A stretch of DNA of 64,000 bases from NCBI GenBank assembly GCA_022616415.1, contig JAKEEU010000213.1, forward strand, positions 1 through 64,000. Direction: 5' to 3'. Positions 44,425 through 52,449 of the stretch are shown here, piece by piece. The translations under genes were made by a program, and so were the position numbers. The notes beneath the pieces are model-generated. The model was not told the DNA's origin, made no database searches, and worked only from the letters and a program-made list of their open reading frames with translations. The stretch is from Candidatus Zhuqueibacterota bacterium. Its GTDB lineage: Bacteria; Zhuqueibacterota; Zhuqueibacteria; Zhuqueibacterales; Zhuqueibacteraceae. Position 1 is the stretch's first letter. Each line of letters opens with the position of its first letter.

Positions 44425-44684
44425 ACTTTCGCATGACGCGAGGAGCGGTGATTAATTAATTTTCCCGTTTGGGCATGGCTATAAGCTCCGAAATGGGAAA
44501 GTTGCTTAATTCGCGTTTATTATTTTATTTCTAACCAAACACCTATTTACTCCGAGCGGGACGCGTGGTAGGGTTTGTCGAAGGGCTCGGTATTTTCAAT
44601 TCAGGACGAGTTGAAGCCTTCCATGTTGGAGACGTAAAGACTTTCGAACCGATTTTCTCCACAAGCAAGTGGAGGAGAATCATT

Positions 44685-45722
44685 ATGGAAAGCTTGATCG
44701 AACGCCTCCGCGACGCGCAAGCGTTGGCCAAACTGGTGGGGGATGCCCCGACTTTTCTAAACGCGATCCGTCATCTTCCGGACGTGGCCAAGAGTGAGGC
44801 CAGCGTGCTGATTACCGGCGAAACCGGCACGGGAAAGGAGTTGGCGGCGCGGGCGATTCATTACTTGAGCCCAAGGGCCGGATCCCCGTTCGTGCCGGTG
44901 CATTGCGGCTCGCTTCCGGATACGCTTCTGGAAAGCGAGCTGTTTGGACATGAGCGCGGCGCGTTTACGGATGCCCGCACTCAAAGACATGGCCTTATTG
45001 TCCAGGCGGAAAAGGGCACGTTGTTTTTAGACGAGGTGGAAGCCATGACCTTGAAGGCGCAGGTGGCCTTGCTGCGCGTGCTCCAGGATAAGAGATTTCG
45101 CGCTCTCGGATCGAGTCGCGAGCAACAGGCTGACATCCGAGTTGTTGCCGCCACCAATGCCCCGCTGGAACAACTCGTGCAAGCCGGGACTTTTCGCGCC
45201 GATTTGTATTATCGTCTCTGCGTCTTCTCCGTTCACCTGCCGCCGCTGCGGGAGCGCAAGGGAGATATTATGGCCCTGACGACCCATTTTTTGAAGAAGA
45301 ATGCTCCAGCCGGCCGGACGGCGCTGCAACTGGCTCCTGAGGCCCGCGAGGCTTTGCAGGCTTACGATTGGCCGGGAAACGTGCGAGAGCTCGAGAGCGC
45401 GATCATTCGTGGCATTCATCTCAGCCGGACCAGCCTGATCGAAGTCAAGGATCTTGGCATTCCCTCTGCGATAGAGAGCCGGCAGAATCTTCCTGTAACC
45501 ATCGTCTCGACGGAAGAGTGCTCTTTTAAGGTTATGAAACAAAGGATGATCGAGACGTTTGAGAGAGAATATCTGCATCGCCTTATGCATGAGCACCAAG
45601 GCAACGTGAGCCAGGCGGCTCTGGCTGCCGGCAAAGAGCGGCGCGACCTCGGCAAGCTGCTCAAGAAGTATCAGATTGACCCGAATCAATTTCGCCTGCC
45701 AGACAAGCCCTACCCTATTTAA
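44685..45722 (+). CDS. Sigma-54-dependent activator without receiver domain, copy 1
   Basis: 345 aa from MESLIERLRDAQALAKLVG; GGAGGAG lies upstream. Nearly the whole protein is the AAA+ domain: Walker A TGETGTGKELAARAIHY, L1 loop GHERGAFTDA (GAFTGA in most activators), Walker B GTLFLDEVEAM and arginine finger region YYRLCVFSVHLPPLRERKGDI. The C-terminus has a short Fis-like HTH (HQGNVSQAALAAGKERRDLGKLLKKYQID). With no sensory domain it should act constitutively or through a partner. It is highly similar to 61580. Its 3' end overlaps the convergent gene at 45715 by 8 bp. Confidence 0.88.
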   Translation: MESLIERLRDAQALAKLVGDAPTFLNAIRHLPDVAKSEASVLITGETGTGKELAARAIHYLSPRAGSPFVPVHCGSLPDTLLESELFGHERGAFTDARTQRHGLIVQAEKGTLFLDEVEAMTLKAQVALLRVLQDKRFRALGSSREQQADIRVVAATNAPLEQLVQAGTFRADLYYRLCVFSVHLPPLRERKGDIMALTTHFLKKNAPAGRTALQLAPEAREALQAYDWPGNVRELESAIIRGIHLSRTSLIEVKDLGIPSAIESRQNLPVTIVSTEECSFKVMKQRMIETFEREYLHRLMHEHQGNVSQAALAAGKERRDLGKLLKKYQIDPNQFRLPDKPYPI

Positions 45723-48700
45723 TGAAGGCCATCTTTTTGACCATCACTGTGGCCGGTTCGCCATTGCGACGCTGGAAAACGATGCGGTAGAGGTAGATTC
45801 CAACGGCAACCGTGTGCCCATTTTGATTGCGTCCGTCCCACAAAACTTCGTGTCGCCCGGCGCTCATCTCCTTGCTGACAAGCGTGCGCACCGTATTGCC
45901 GAGCAGATCGTAAATCTCAAGCTTCACTTTGCCACTGACGGGCAAGGCAAAGCGAATCTTCGTGCTTGGATTAAACGGATTGGGATAATTCTGGCTGAGC
46001 TCATAATCAGTCACCACGCCATTGCCGGCGACGTTGGTCTCGTCGCCAATCGACGTGGTGTGATCGAGAACGTCATCCGGCGCCTCATGCGGGAACACAC
46101 GCGCGTCTTCGCGGATCTTGACAAACTTGCCGAGCAGCATGCCTTTAAAGTCCGCCTCCTCGCCCAAGTTAATCGTTCCTTTCGGCGCGAAGATGGCGCC
46201 TTGATATTCACCGTTCTCGCCAAGCTCAACCGTTTCCGTGCCGGCATAGTTGATCCGGATATCGCGAGAGAAACCGGTTGCCGACTCGATCTCGATCTCG
46301 CTCCTTTTGAGGAATTGCAACGTGTTGACGACGTTGATAGTGACCGGCCCGCCAGAGAGATCGACTTTTAGCTCGGCGCGGGCGCCCACCTTTAGAGTAT
46401 TAAAAAAGTAGACGCCGGATTTCAACAGCACTGACTTCTTTGTGGTAACCCGCACGACATTATAATTGCCCGGCTCCAGAACCGCGCCCTTGCTCTTGGT
46501 CACCGTGATGCTGGGACCGGAGACCGGCTTCAAAGACAGGCTCGGCAGTGGAAAACCGGCAAAGCCGGTCGCTGCGGACGTGATCGCGCCAGTGATGGTC
46601 ACGTCATGCCGGGAGATATCCAAATCGTCGCCGGCAGTAATGTTGCCATTAACGGTGCTGTGGTGCGTGATGTCGATATCATCTTTTGCCCACAGGTCAC
46701 CATTCACCTCACCGTGTTCGAGAATGATGTCGTTGTTGGAGCCGGTCAGCCCGTTGACTACCTCTGGGTGATCGAGCTTGGTCAGGTTACGGCTATAGAT
46801 CGTAAAGAAGTTTCGCAGCGCGGCGAATCTGGCATCGTCAATATCGGCTTGCAATTCGGCCAGTGAAGTGCCGGCGCCGATGGCCCACCATAAGTCGGCG
46901 CTGTCGCCCGGGGGAATGACGCCGAGATCGGCGGCCAACGCGACGTTCTTGTCACCCGCCCCCGGGATGCTCAGATCGCCGCCATTACGCCCATTCATAA
47001 ACGCCGCGCGGCCGGCATCATTGGCATCGGGTGAAGTCGCCGCGCCGAAGTTATTGATTTGGAAGTTGGAGAGGTTGCCGAGCACCACGGCCATGCCGAC
47101 GTGGGCCGAGTTGCCCGAGGCGTCAAACTGATAAATCATATTGCGCGAGGGATCAAACGCGGCCAAATCATTGTTGAAAGTGGGCATAATATCCACGTCA
47201 ATAAACTTGTACCACTTCACGCGCTTGGGAATGCCGCTTTTGTTGACCACCCGCGTTTGGACGAGCAGCCAGTTTGCCGGAGTGCCGTCGGCGCGCAGGT
47301 CGTTGAGGAAAGTGAACTGTTGAATTTCAAGGCCGGTGCCGCGGCCTCTCATCACCGCCGGATTGCCCTCATTCAGGAAGTCCGCGCTTGTTTCATCCAG
47401 CGGACCCTTCGAGGGATCATAAAGATTGAAGCAGCCCGGCACGATATCTGCGCCGAGATCGTCGCCATCGTCAACGGCGGCGCCGTCGAAATAACCGAAA
47501 TGGCCATCGAAGAAATAGTCTGAGGCGGCGTCCGGAAATCCCGGACGATATTCCGTCCAACCCCCATCGCCGCCGGCGCGGGCGTCAACCCGCAGATTGT
47601 TCGTGTGCAAAACCGTACGGGGACCGCCCCTCACGTTCAAGCTATACACACCGGTGTCGAAAGGCGTGAACGGTGAGGCCGAACATTCCACGAAGTACGT
47701 TCCCGGGGCCGGAAAAGTGAATGTAATCTGGGCGCCAAAGCCTGGGCCGCCGTCATCGTCAAAGGCGAGAACGGTCGTGCCGTCGGCGTCGTAGAGAATG
47801 AGGAAGGCATCTGGCGGACCGAATAGCGAGTTCGGCGCGTCCATATTGATGGTAAACGTCGCACCAGCGGCTGGAACCAAGAGGGAATAAAAATCCGTGT
47901 CCAATTCCGGCAAGACACAACCGAGCATTATTTTCGGACAATCGGCGGGCAACGGAATGGCTGTCGCTGGCGTGTTGTTGGGCTCGGCGTCACCCTTGCC
48001 GAGAAAATCGAGCGTCAGTTCATACTCGCCGGTGCTGACGCCGTCAAGGCCTTCCACTTGCAGAAAGAAGGCGCCGGTGGAAGGCATGCAGAAAATGATG
48101 CGGGAATCTAAACTGATCGGAAAATCCTCGTCGTCATTGAAGGCCAAAATGGTTTCGCCATCCGTATCGTACAGGGTGAGGGTCGGATCCAAGTGGGTAT
48201 CGAAATTGCTGGCCCGAACGCGGGCTTCAATAATGTCTCCTGCGGTGGCCGAAAACGTGAACCAATCTTCGTCGCCGGGAGGATCGATGCAGCCATCCTC
48301 GTCGCTGTCGTAAGCAATCGGCCCGGTTGCCGTGTCCGGCGTATCATTGGGCTCGTTGTCATCATCACAGGCTTCCATGATGATATTCGCAACAAAAGGA
48401 GAACCGGCAACCGGCGCAATTGGCGTAAACGCACAGGGATTATCGATATTTGGATCTGCGCTTTCAGACGCGCCGTTGAAATATTCCTCCTCTTCAATCT
48501 GTATGGGCGGTGTGCTGAAACCGCCGGCAACGATTCTGTCAATATAAATGACGTACGAGGCCCCCGGCGTCAAACCGGTGAAGGTATATCTGCCGGCAAA
48601 GGCGTCGGCGGCGGACAACGAAAAATCGCCGGAGAGCGCCGAGACGGCATCGGCGAAAGGGTTCGCCACGTTGCGGGCAATCACATTCGCGCCGCTGAGC

Positions 48701-49632
48701 GGAGTCACACCATCGCTGGCGAAAATCGTACCGGTAATGGTGGGCAAATCGAAATAGCCCGCCTCCGGATAAAGCTCCGACAAGGCAGTCTCATCATCGG
48801 GATGATCGATCGTCGCTATCTCCCGACCATAAGAGGTGCCGCCTGGCGGGGCCGGGCTGACATCGGTGAGAGGATACATCGTCTCCGCATCGGCCAAGGT
48901 CGCAGTTCCAAGGGAGGGGCAATCTTCAGGCCCGGTGTCATCGTCGAAAAACAAAATTGCGCCGTTCGTCTGAGTATGCGCCAAGCCGACGGTATGCCCA
49001 AATTCGTGCGTAAAATCGCCCTGGAAGCTCGCGCCGGGGAACGGATTAACGTCGCCAGGATCAACAAATGAACCGTTCAGAAAGGCAATGCTTTCCGCAA
49101 TTTCCGGCACGTCGTTGTAAAAGAATTCCGGCGGTCCAAAGCCAACCACACCGGCGCCCGGGCCGAAGAGCGCGTCGAAGATCGCGCCGGTTTCGTCATA
49201 GATGACGTCAATGCCGCCGCCATTAAACACGCCAAAAACCAAATCAAAATTGGTCTCATCGATGTCCACTCCGAGCGGCACGCCAAATTCATCGGTAATA
49301 TCACCGGCAAACGCCAGCGTCAGAGAAGCGGTTGGCACCGCGGTCCATTCTGCCATGCTGCCAATCGCCAGGGCGTCGGCTTGGGCCTTGGTCAGAAATC
49401 CCAAGCCGCCGAGATCGGATTTAAACGGCACATTGCCACCGAATTGGCCGAAAGTGATTGGTCCATAAGCAAAAGGCACGCCGGGCGCAAACAACTCCAC
49501 CGGTCCACCAGCGTAAAGCAGGCTCGCACAGCAGAGCAGGGCGGCCATGCCCCGCAAGGCGGGGCCAGGGCCGGCAAGCGCTCGTCCCGCTTTGCGGGAC
49601 CCTTTTGCTTTCGTGTGTATCCGTATTCTCAT
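45715..49632 (-). CDS. Large secreted metallopeptidase-like protein with PPC domains and FlgD-Ig/Por sorting tail
   Basis: 1305 aa. The signal peptide is extended by two translated palindromes (GSRKAGRALAGPGPALRG) before the core MAALLCCASLLYAG. A zinc-protease-like N-terminal region has FTHEFGHTVGLAHTQ (HExxHxxGxxH, matrixin-like), about residue 205. A carboxypeptidase-regulatory-like segment (TITGTIFASDGVTPLSGANVIARNV) follows, then two pre-peptidase C-terminal domains (DEDWFTFSATAGDIIEARV; DTDFYSLLVPAAGATFTINM), a region resembling polymer-forming beta-helix proteins (HSTVNGNITAGDDLDISRHDVTITGAI) and the sorting domain ELSQNYPNPFNPSTKIRFALPVSG...WDGRNQNGHTVAVGIYLYRI. Probably cell-surface. 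Confidence 0.85.
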   Translation of the reverse strand: MRIRIHTKAKGSRKAGRALAGPGPALRGMAALLCCASLLYAGGPVELFAPGVPFAYGPITFGQFGGNVPFKSDLGGLGFLTKAQADALAIGSMAEWTAVPTASLTLAFAGDITDEFGVPLGVDIDETNFDLVFGVFNGGGIDVIYDETGAIFDALFGPGAGVVGFGPPEFFYNDVPEIAESIAFLNGSFVDPGDVNPFPGASFQGDFTHEFGHTVGLAHTQTNGAILFFDDDTGPEDCPSLGTATLADAETMYPLTDVSPAPPGGTSYGREIATIDHPDDETALSELYPEAGYFDLPTITGTIFASDGVTPLSGANVIARNVANPFADAVSALSGDFSLSAADAFAGRYTFTGLTPGASYVIYIDRIVAGGFSTPPIQIEEEEYFNGASESADPNIDNPCAFTPIAPVAGSPFVANIIMEACDDDNEPNDTPDTATGPIAYDSDEDGCIDPPGDEDWFTFSATAGDIIEARVRASNFDTHLDPTLTLYDTDGETILAFNDDEDFPISLDSRIIFCMPSTGAFFLQVEGLDGVSTGEYELTLDFLGKGDAEPNNTPATAIPLPADCPKIMLGCVLPELDTDFYSLLVPAAGATFTINMDAPNSLFGPPDAFLILYDADGTTVLAFDDDGGPGFGAQITFTFPAPGTYFVECSASPFTPFDTGVYSLNVRGGPRTVLHTNNLRVDARAGGDGGWTEYRPGFPDAASDYFFDGHFGYFDGAAVDDGDDLGADIVPGCFNLYDPSKGPLDETSADFLNEGNPAVMRGRGTGLEIQQFTFLNDLRADGTPANWLLVQTRVVNKSGIPKRVKWYKFIDVDIMPTFNNDLAAFDPSRNMIYQFDASGNSAHVGMAVVLGNLSNFQINNFGAATSPDANDAGRAAFMNGRNGGDLSIPGAGDKNVALAADLGVIPPGDSADLWWAIGAGTSLAELQADIDDARFAALRNFFTIYSRNLTKLDHPEVVNGLTGSNNDIILEHGEVNGDLWAKDDIDITHHSTVNGNITAGDDLDISRHDVTITGAITSAATGFAGFPLPSLSLKPVSGPSITVTKSKGAVLEPGNYNVVRVTTKKSVLLKSGVYFFNTLKVGARAELKVDLSGGPVTINVVNTLQFLKRSEIEIESATGFSRDIRINYAGTETVELGENGEYQGAIFAPKGTINLGEEADFKGMLLGKFVKIREDARVFPHEAPDDVLDHTTSIGDETNVAGNGVVTDYELSQNYPNPFNPSTKIRFALPVSGKVKLEIYDLLGNTVRTLVSKEMSAGRHEVLWDGRNQNGHTVAVGIYLYRIVFQRRNGEPATVMVKKMAFIK
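49584..49600. repeat. GTCCCGCTTTGCGGGAC palindrome in signal-peptide coding region
   Basis: In frame in the n-region of the 1305-aa protein. A companion CCCCGCAAGGCGGGG lies at 49550-49564, and an identical palindrome at 49763-49779 in the next gene. Confidence 0.7.
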
Positions 49633-49650
49633 GATTGTGGCTCTCTTGCA

Positions 49651-50310
49651 TTATTCAAAGATTTGGTCTTTGACCGCCCGTTTTACGGTTTCAATCAATG
49701 TTTTGGCGTCGACCGCCCCAGCCTTCTGGCTCATCATGGCTTTTTCCGCGTTGCTCAGTTTTGTCCCGCTTTGCGGGACATTCATGCCCTCGAACAAGCC
49801 GGCATTATTGATCGCGTTGGCTGCCCGGCCATTCTCAATCATAAATTTTCCCTGCATGAGACCGACGGTCGTGCGCAGGCCGGTTTGTGGAGAAGGCTTG
49901 CCCAGGAAAACCAGCGCGGTCTCGCCGTTCTTATAAAGAGGAAGGCCGCCGATATTTTTGCCGGTGAGCGCCAGCGTTTTGCCGTTGCCCATATCGCGCG
50001 GCTTCAGCAGGCCAAGCTGCCGATAGCGATAGGTGCTTCTCGCCCCGAAGGGGCCTTGAGTGGCTGGAAGATCGCCTTTCAGCGATTCCAGAACTTCAAA
50101 AGTATATTCGGTATAAGGAAGGCGGCCGTTCAGCAAGCCGTCGCTGGCGCCGATCATTTTGCCCACAAAGATTACCTCGGCCATTTTGGTGAGATCGGCG
50201 AGATTGCGTTTGACCATGGTCGTGCTGTAAACGAGGCTGCCGGAAACCGCGATCAGTGTCACGGCCAGCGCGAAAATGGAGGCTTTCAAGAGAATTTTTT
50301 TCATTTTCAT
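49651..50310 (-). CDS. Exported protein of unknown function, linked to the metallopeptidase
   Basis: 219 aa with an N-terminal signal or anchor (KKILLKASIFALAVTLIAVSGSLVYS). The mature start (TTMVKRNLADLTKMAEVIFVGKMIGASD...YTEYTFEVLESLKGD) resembles small beta-barrel exported proteins often found beside secreted zinc proteases. It lies 18 bp upstream of the 1305-aa gene on the same strand, so they are probably co-transcribed. Two palindromes are translated (PFGARST at 50042; MNVPQSGTKLS at 49763). Possible role as chaperone or inhibitor of the protease, inferred only from linkage. Confidence 0.65.
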   Translation of the reverse strand: MKMKKILLKASIFALAVTLIAVSGSLVYSTTMVKRNLADLTKMAEVIFVGKMIGASDGLLNGRLPYTEYTFEVLESLKGDLPATQGPFGARSTYRYRQLGLLKPRDMGNGKTLALTGKNIGGLPLYKNGETALVFLGKPSPQTGLRTTVGLMQGKFMIENGRAANAINNAGLFEGMNVPQSGTKLSNAEKAMMSQKAGAVDAKTLIETVKRAVKDQIFE

Positions 50311-50313
50311 TTC

Positions 50314-50766
50314 TCAATTTTGGACATTTTCAAGCTTCTTGCCTTTGTGCGCCTTCATCGCCTGGCGCAGCGCATGTTTGCGTTCGGCGGCCGGCAGGCT
50401 GTTAATGCGCGCAATAATCTCGCTCATGGCGGCCATCTCAGGATTGGGTTTGCGCAAACCTTGCGCTTGATTCTCGCCACCCTCGCTATCGCGCGCTTGC
50501 TGAAGAATGAGCGAATTTTTCACCTCGTTAATCAGCGCTTTTTTGCGTTGATTTTGGGGAAGCCGGCCGACCCGGTTGATAATGCGGCCTTTCTCCGCGT
50601 TCACTTGGTTTTGCAGCTTCACGCGCGCTTGTTCCGCCGCATGCAAAGCCACTTTGTCCGGCGGCACAGAGGCCGCCCTTTCGGGCGCCGTCTCCTGGCC
50701 GCTGGCCAGCGAAGCAAAGCTCAGGCAGAAAGCCGCGCCGAGCGGCAAAATAGTTTTTTGGCGCAT
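50314..50766 (-). CDS. Exported helical protein of unknown function
   Basis: 150 aa from MRQKTILPLGAAFCLSFASLASGQ, with GGGAGA upstream; the longer track start is not supported. After the signal peptide the protein is rich in Ala, Gln, Arg and Lys and predicted helical (HAAEQARVKLQNQVNAEKGRIINRVGRLPQNQRKKALINEVKNSLILQQA; RINSLPAAERKHALRQAMKAHKGKK). The repeated xRIxxLPxxxRKxALxxxxK unit occurs twice. It is the first gene of the minus-strand unit 50766-45715. No family recognised. Confidence 0.6.
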   Translation of the reverse strand: MRQKTILPLGAAFCLSFASLASGQETAPERAASVPPDKVALHAAEQARVKLQNQVNAEKGRIINRVGRLPQNQRKKALINEVKNSLILQQARDSEGGENQAQGLRKPNPEMAAMSEIIARINSLPAAERKHALRQAMKAHKGKKLENVQN

Positions 50767-50832
50767 AAATTCTCCCGGTTGAATGGTTGATGACCGCAAA
50801 ATCAAGAAAAAGAAATTGAAGAGGCGGGCAGA

Positions 50833-50912
50833 GGCAGGATTCCCTTCCAACGATGGCGAATAATACGAAACTTTTAAACGACGAAGGAGATTCGGCAGGA
50901 TTCCCTTCCAAC
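50833..50912. promoter_or_regulatory. Pair of 19-bp direct repeats GGCAGGATTCCCTTCCAAC
   Basis: Two copies 61 bp apart (start to start), 67-147 bp upstream of the minus-strand start at 50766. Spacing of about six helical turns fits binding sites for one protein, but a duplicated repeat is also possible. Confidence 0.4.
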
Positions 50913-51020
50913 CTGCTGCTTACGGTGTTTTTTCCGTTAAGCCTCTTGAAACGCATGGAACGCGTGCAGCCACACTGAGCTATTAATCTATGCACGCAGA
51001 GCGAAAAAATGCGGAAAAAA

Positions 51021-51057
51021 AACGCCACTTGTTCGTTGGTTGCGAACGAGTGGCGTT
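51021..51057 (-). terminator. Rho-independent terminator-like hairpin on the minus strand
   Basis: Read on the minus strand: AACGCCACTCGTTCG-loop-CGAACAAGTGGCGTT followed by a run of eight T. The stem of about 15 bp with one mismatch and the T-run are typical. It lies upstream of the minus-strand gene at 50766, so it would stop antisense transcription from the operon side or act as a leader attenuator. Confidence 0.55.
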
Positions 51058-51103
51058 CGTTTATAATGGCGCCTTTTGCGTGGAGGACTCCAAAGAAAAA
51101 CCG

Positions 51104-51131
51104 TTGTATCTCACAAAAATTTAGCTATATT
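51104..51131 (+). promoter_or_regulatory. Sigma-70-type promoter for the oligopeptide operon
   Basis: TTGTAT-N16-TATATT, with start expected near 51138, about 50 nt before the first gene. No operator recognised. Confidence 0.4.
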
Positions 51132-51189
51132 TAAAAGTATTGTAACTATTCACCCCGGACGGTTGCCTGAATAAGAAATTTGCCAAGCG

Positions 51190-52173
51190 ATGTTCCGACA
51201 CCGAATACTTAATTCCGCAATGATTCTCTTAGGCATTTGGGTTTTGAATTTTTTGCTGGTTCATTTGAGCCCGGGTGACATAACCAACTTGTACTGGGGC
51301 CCCAAAACGGACCGGGAAAGCATGGAATCTTTGCGGCAACAAAGAGGAGTGGATCAACCGCTGTATCAACAATTCAAACAGTGGACAACCCGTTTCTTTC
51401 GCGGTAACTTGGGTTATTCCTGGGCCAAGCATCGTCCGGTGTCTGAAATTTTGAAAGAAGCCATTCCGGCCACCTTGCAGTTGACGATCCTGGCGCTGGC
51501 GGCGAATTTCATTCTCGGCTGTTTTTTCGGCGTTCTGGCGGGAATTTATTCCGGTCGTTTCCTGGGCCGATTTTTGAATTTTTCCAGTCTGGTCATCTAC
51601 TCCGTTCCCACGTTTTGGCTGGCCATGATCTTCATTTTGCTGTTCAGCGTGCAACTGCATTGGCTTCCCGCCTCGCAAATGCAATCGTTTCTCGCCGCCG
51701 AGGCGGGATTTTGGCAGGCACTCTGGGATCGAATTCAACATTTGATTTTGCCGGTGGCGGTATTGGGATTGACCGGAGCGGCGGCCGTCTCCCGCTACGT
51801 TCGCGGCAGCATCATTGAAGTTTTGCAGCAGGATTATATGCGCTTGGCGCAGGCGAAGGGCTTGCCAAAAAGAAAAGTGTATTTTCGCCATGCCCTTAAG
51901 AATGCCCTTCTGCCGGCAGTCACGCTGGCCGGGCTTTATCTGCCCTTTTTGTTGAGCGGCGCCTTTGTCATCGAAGTGATTTTTGCCTGGCCCGGTATGG
52001 GCCGGGTTGCTTACGAGGCGATATTTGCCAAAGATTATCCGGTTATTTTTGCGGTCAATTTCATCGCCGCGGCATTGGTGATTGCCGGCAACCTGCTGGC
52101 GGATTTGCTCTATCAATTCGTCGATCCAAGAATTCGCGTGCGTATTGTGTCCCGAAGGGACAACCGAGAATAG
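51190..52173 (+). CDS. Oligopeptide/dipeptide ABC importer permease (OppB/DppB family)
   Basis: 327 aa with six predicted helices. The N-terminus is as in the family (FRHRILNSAMILLGIWVLNFLLVHLSPGDITN), as are the linker PLYQQFKQWTTRFFRGNLGYSWAKHRPVSEILKEAIPATLQLTILAL and the EAA-like loop MRLAQAKGLPKRKVYFRHALKNALLPAVTLAGLYLPFLLSGAFVIEVIFAWPGMGRVAYEAI. Pairs with the permease at 52450. Their gap contains the nested palindromic element 52149-52368, which overlaps this gene's 3' end. Confidence 0.93.
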   Translation: MFRHRILNSAMILLGIWVLNFLLVHLSPGDITNLYWGPKTDRESMESLRQQRGVDQPLYQQFKQWTTRFFRGNLGYSWAKHRPVSEILKEAIPATLQLTILALAANFILGCFFGVLAGIYSGRFLGRFLNFSSLVIYSVPTFWLAMIFILLFSVQLHWLPASQMQSFLAAEAGFWQALWDRIQHLILPVAVLGLTGAAAVSRYVRGSIIEVLQQDYMRLAQAKGLPKRKVYFRHALKNALLPAVTLAGLYLPFLLSGAFVIEVIFAWPGMGRVAYEAIFAKDYPVIFAVNFIAAALVIAGNLLADLLYQFVDPRIRVRIVSRRDNRE

Positions 52174-52368
52174 CCCAGAAATTTATTTCTGGGAAAATAA
52201 GGCCAAATTCTCCCGTTAGTCCCGTAGGGACGATTGAGAAAATGCCAAATACGAAATCAAACATTCAAACCAATGATTTCAATCGTCCCTACGGGACTCG
52301 TGAGGTGAATTTTCGATTTGCATTCCACCAATGAATTGGTGGGCTATTTTCAATTGTCCCTACGGGAC
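52149..52368. repeat. 220-bp nested-palindrome element, copy 2
   Basis: Same plan as 8038-8254: GTCCCGAAGGGAC, AATAGCCCAG-hairpin (CCCAGAAAT tt ATTTCTGGG), internal GTCCCGTAGGGACGATTGAGAAA, and a right end with CCACCAATGAATTGGTGGGCTATT and GTCCCTACGGGAC. It starts within the last codons of the upstream permease gene. Confidence 0.75.
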
Positions 52369-52449
52369 TTTGAATAGCTCAAAGTTAGCAACAGCATTGG
52401 TCAAGGCGCGGTTCAGTTGGCTAAATTCATACTATTGTCGAGGAATGAC

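Larger units (their letters stand above)
43494..44684. other. 1.2-kb intergenic region with promoters and gene remnants
   Basis: Holds a fragment of the ACGCAAAG repeat (43545), an inverted repeat TTTGTTG...CAACAAA (43613-43635), a sigma-54 promoter (43751), a sigma-70-like promoter (43918), A/T-rich sequence and a broken glycosyltransferase start (44281). ORF 43965-44165 in the track has no recognisable features. G+C content is visibly lower than in the flanking genes. Confidence 0.55.
50767..51189. other. Intergenic region between divergent loci
   Basis: About 420 bp. It contains a 19-bp direct repeat GGCAGGATTCCCTTCCAAC (50833-50851 and 50894-50912), a hairpin at 51021-51057 and a promoter-like pair at 51104-51131 facing the oligopeptide operon. 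Nothing coding was recognised. Confidence 0.5.

Noticed and set aside
45676-49468. Several plus-strand ORFs (231, 154, 138, 292 aa) opposite the 1305-aa gene
   Set aside because: Shadows of a high-G+C coding strand; no ribosome sites or motifs, and the minus-strand protein has clear domains throughout.
49381-50790. Long plus-strand ORF of 469 aa
   Set aside because: It lies antisense to three minus-strand genes that have signal peptides, ribosome sites and family motifs; its own translation shows no domain and reads as the complement of their codon bias.
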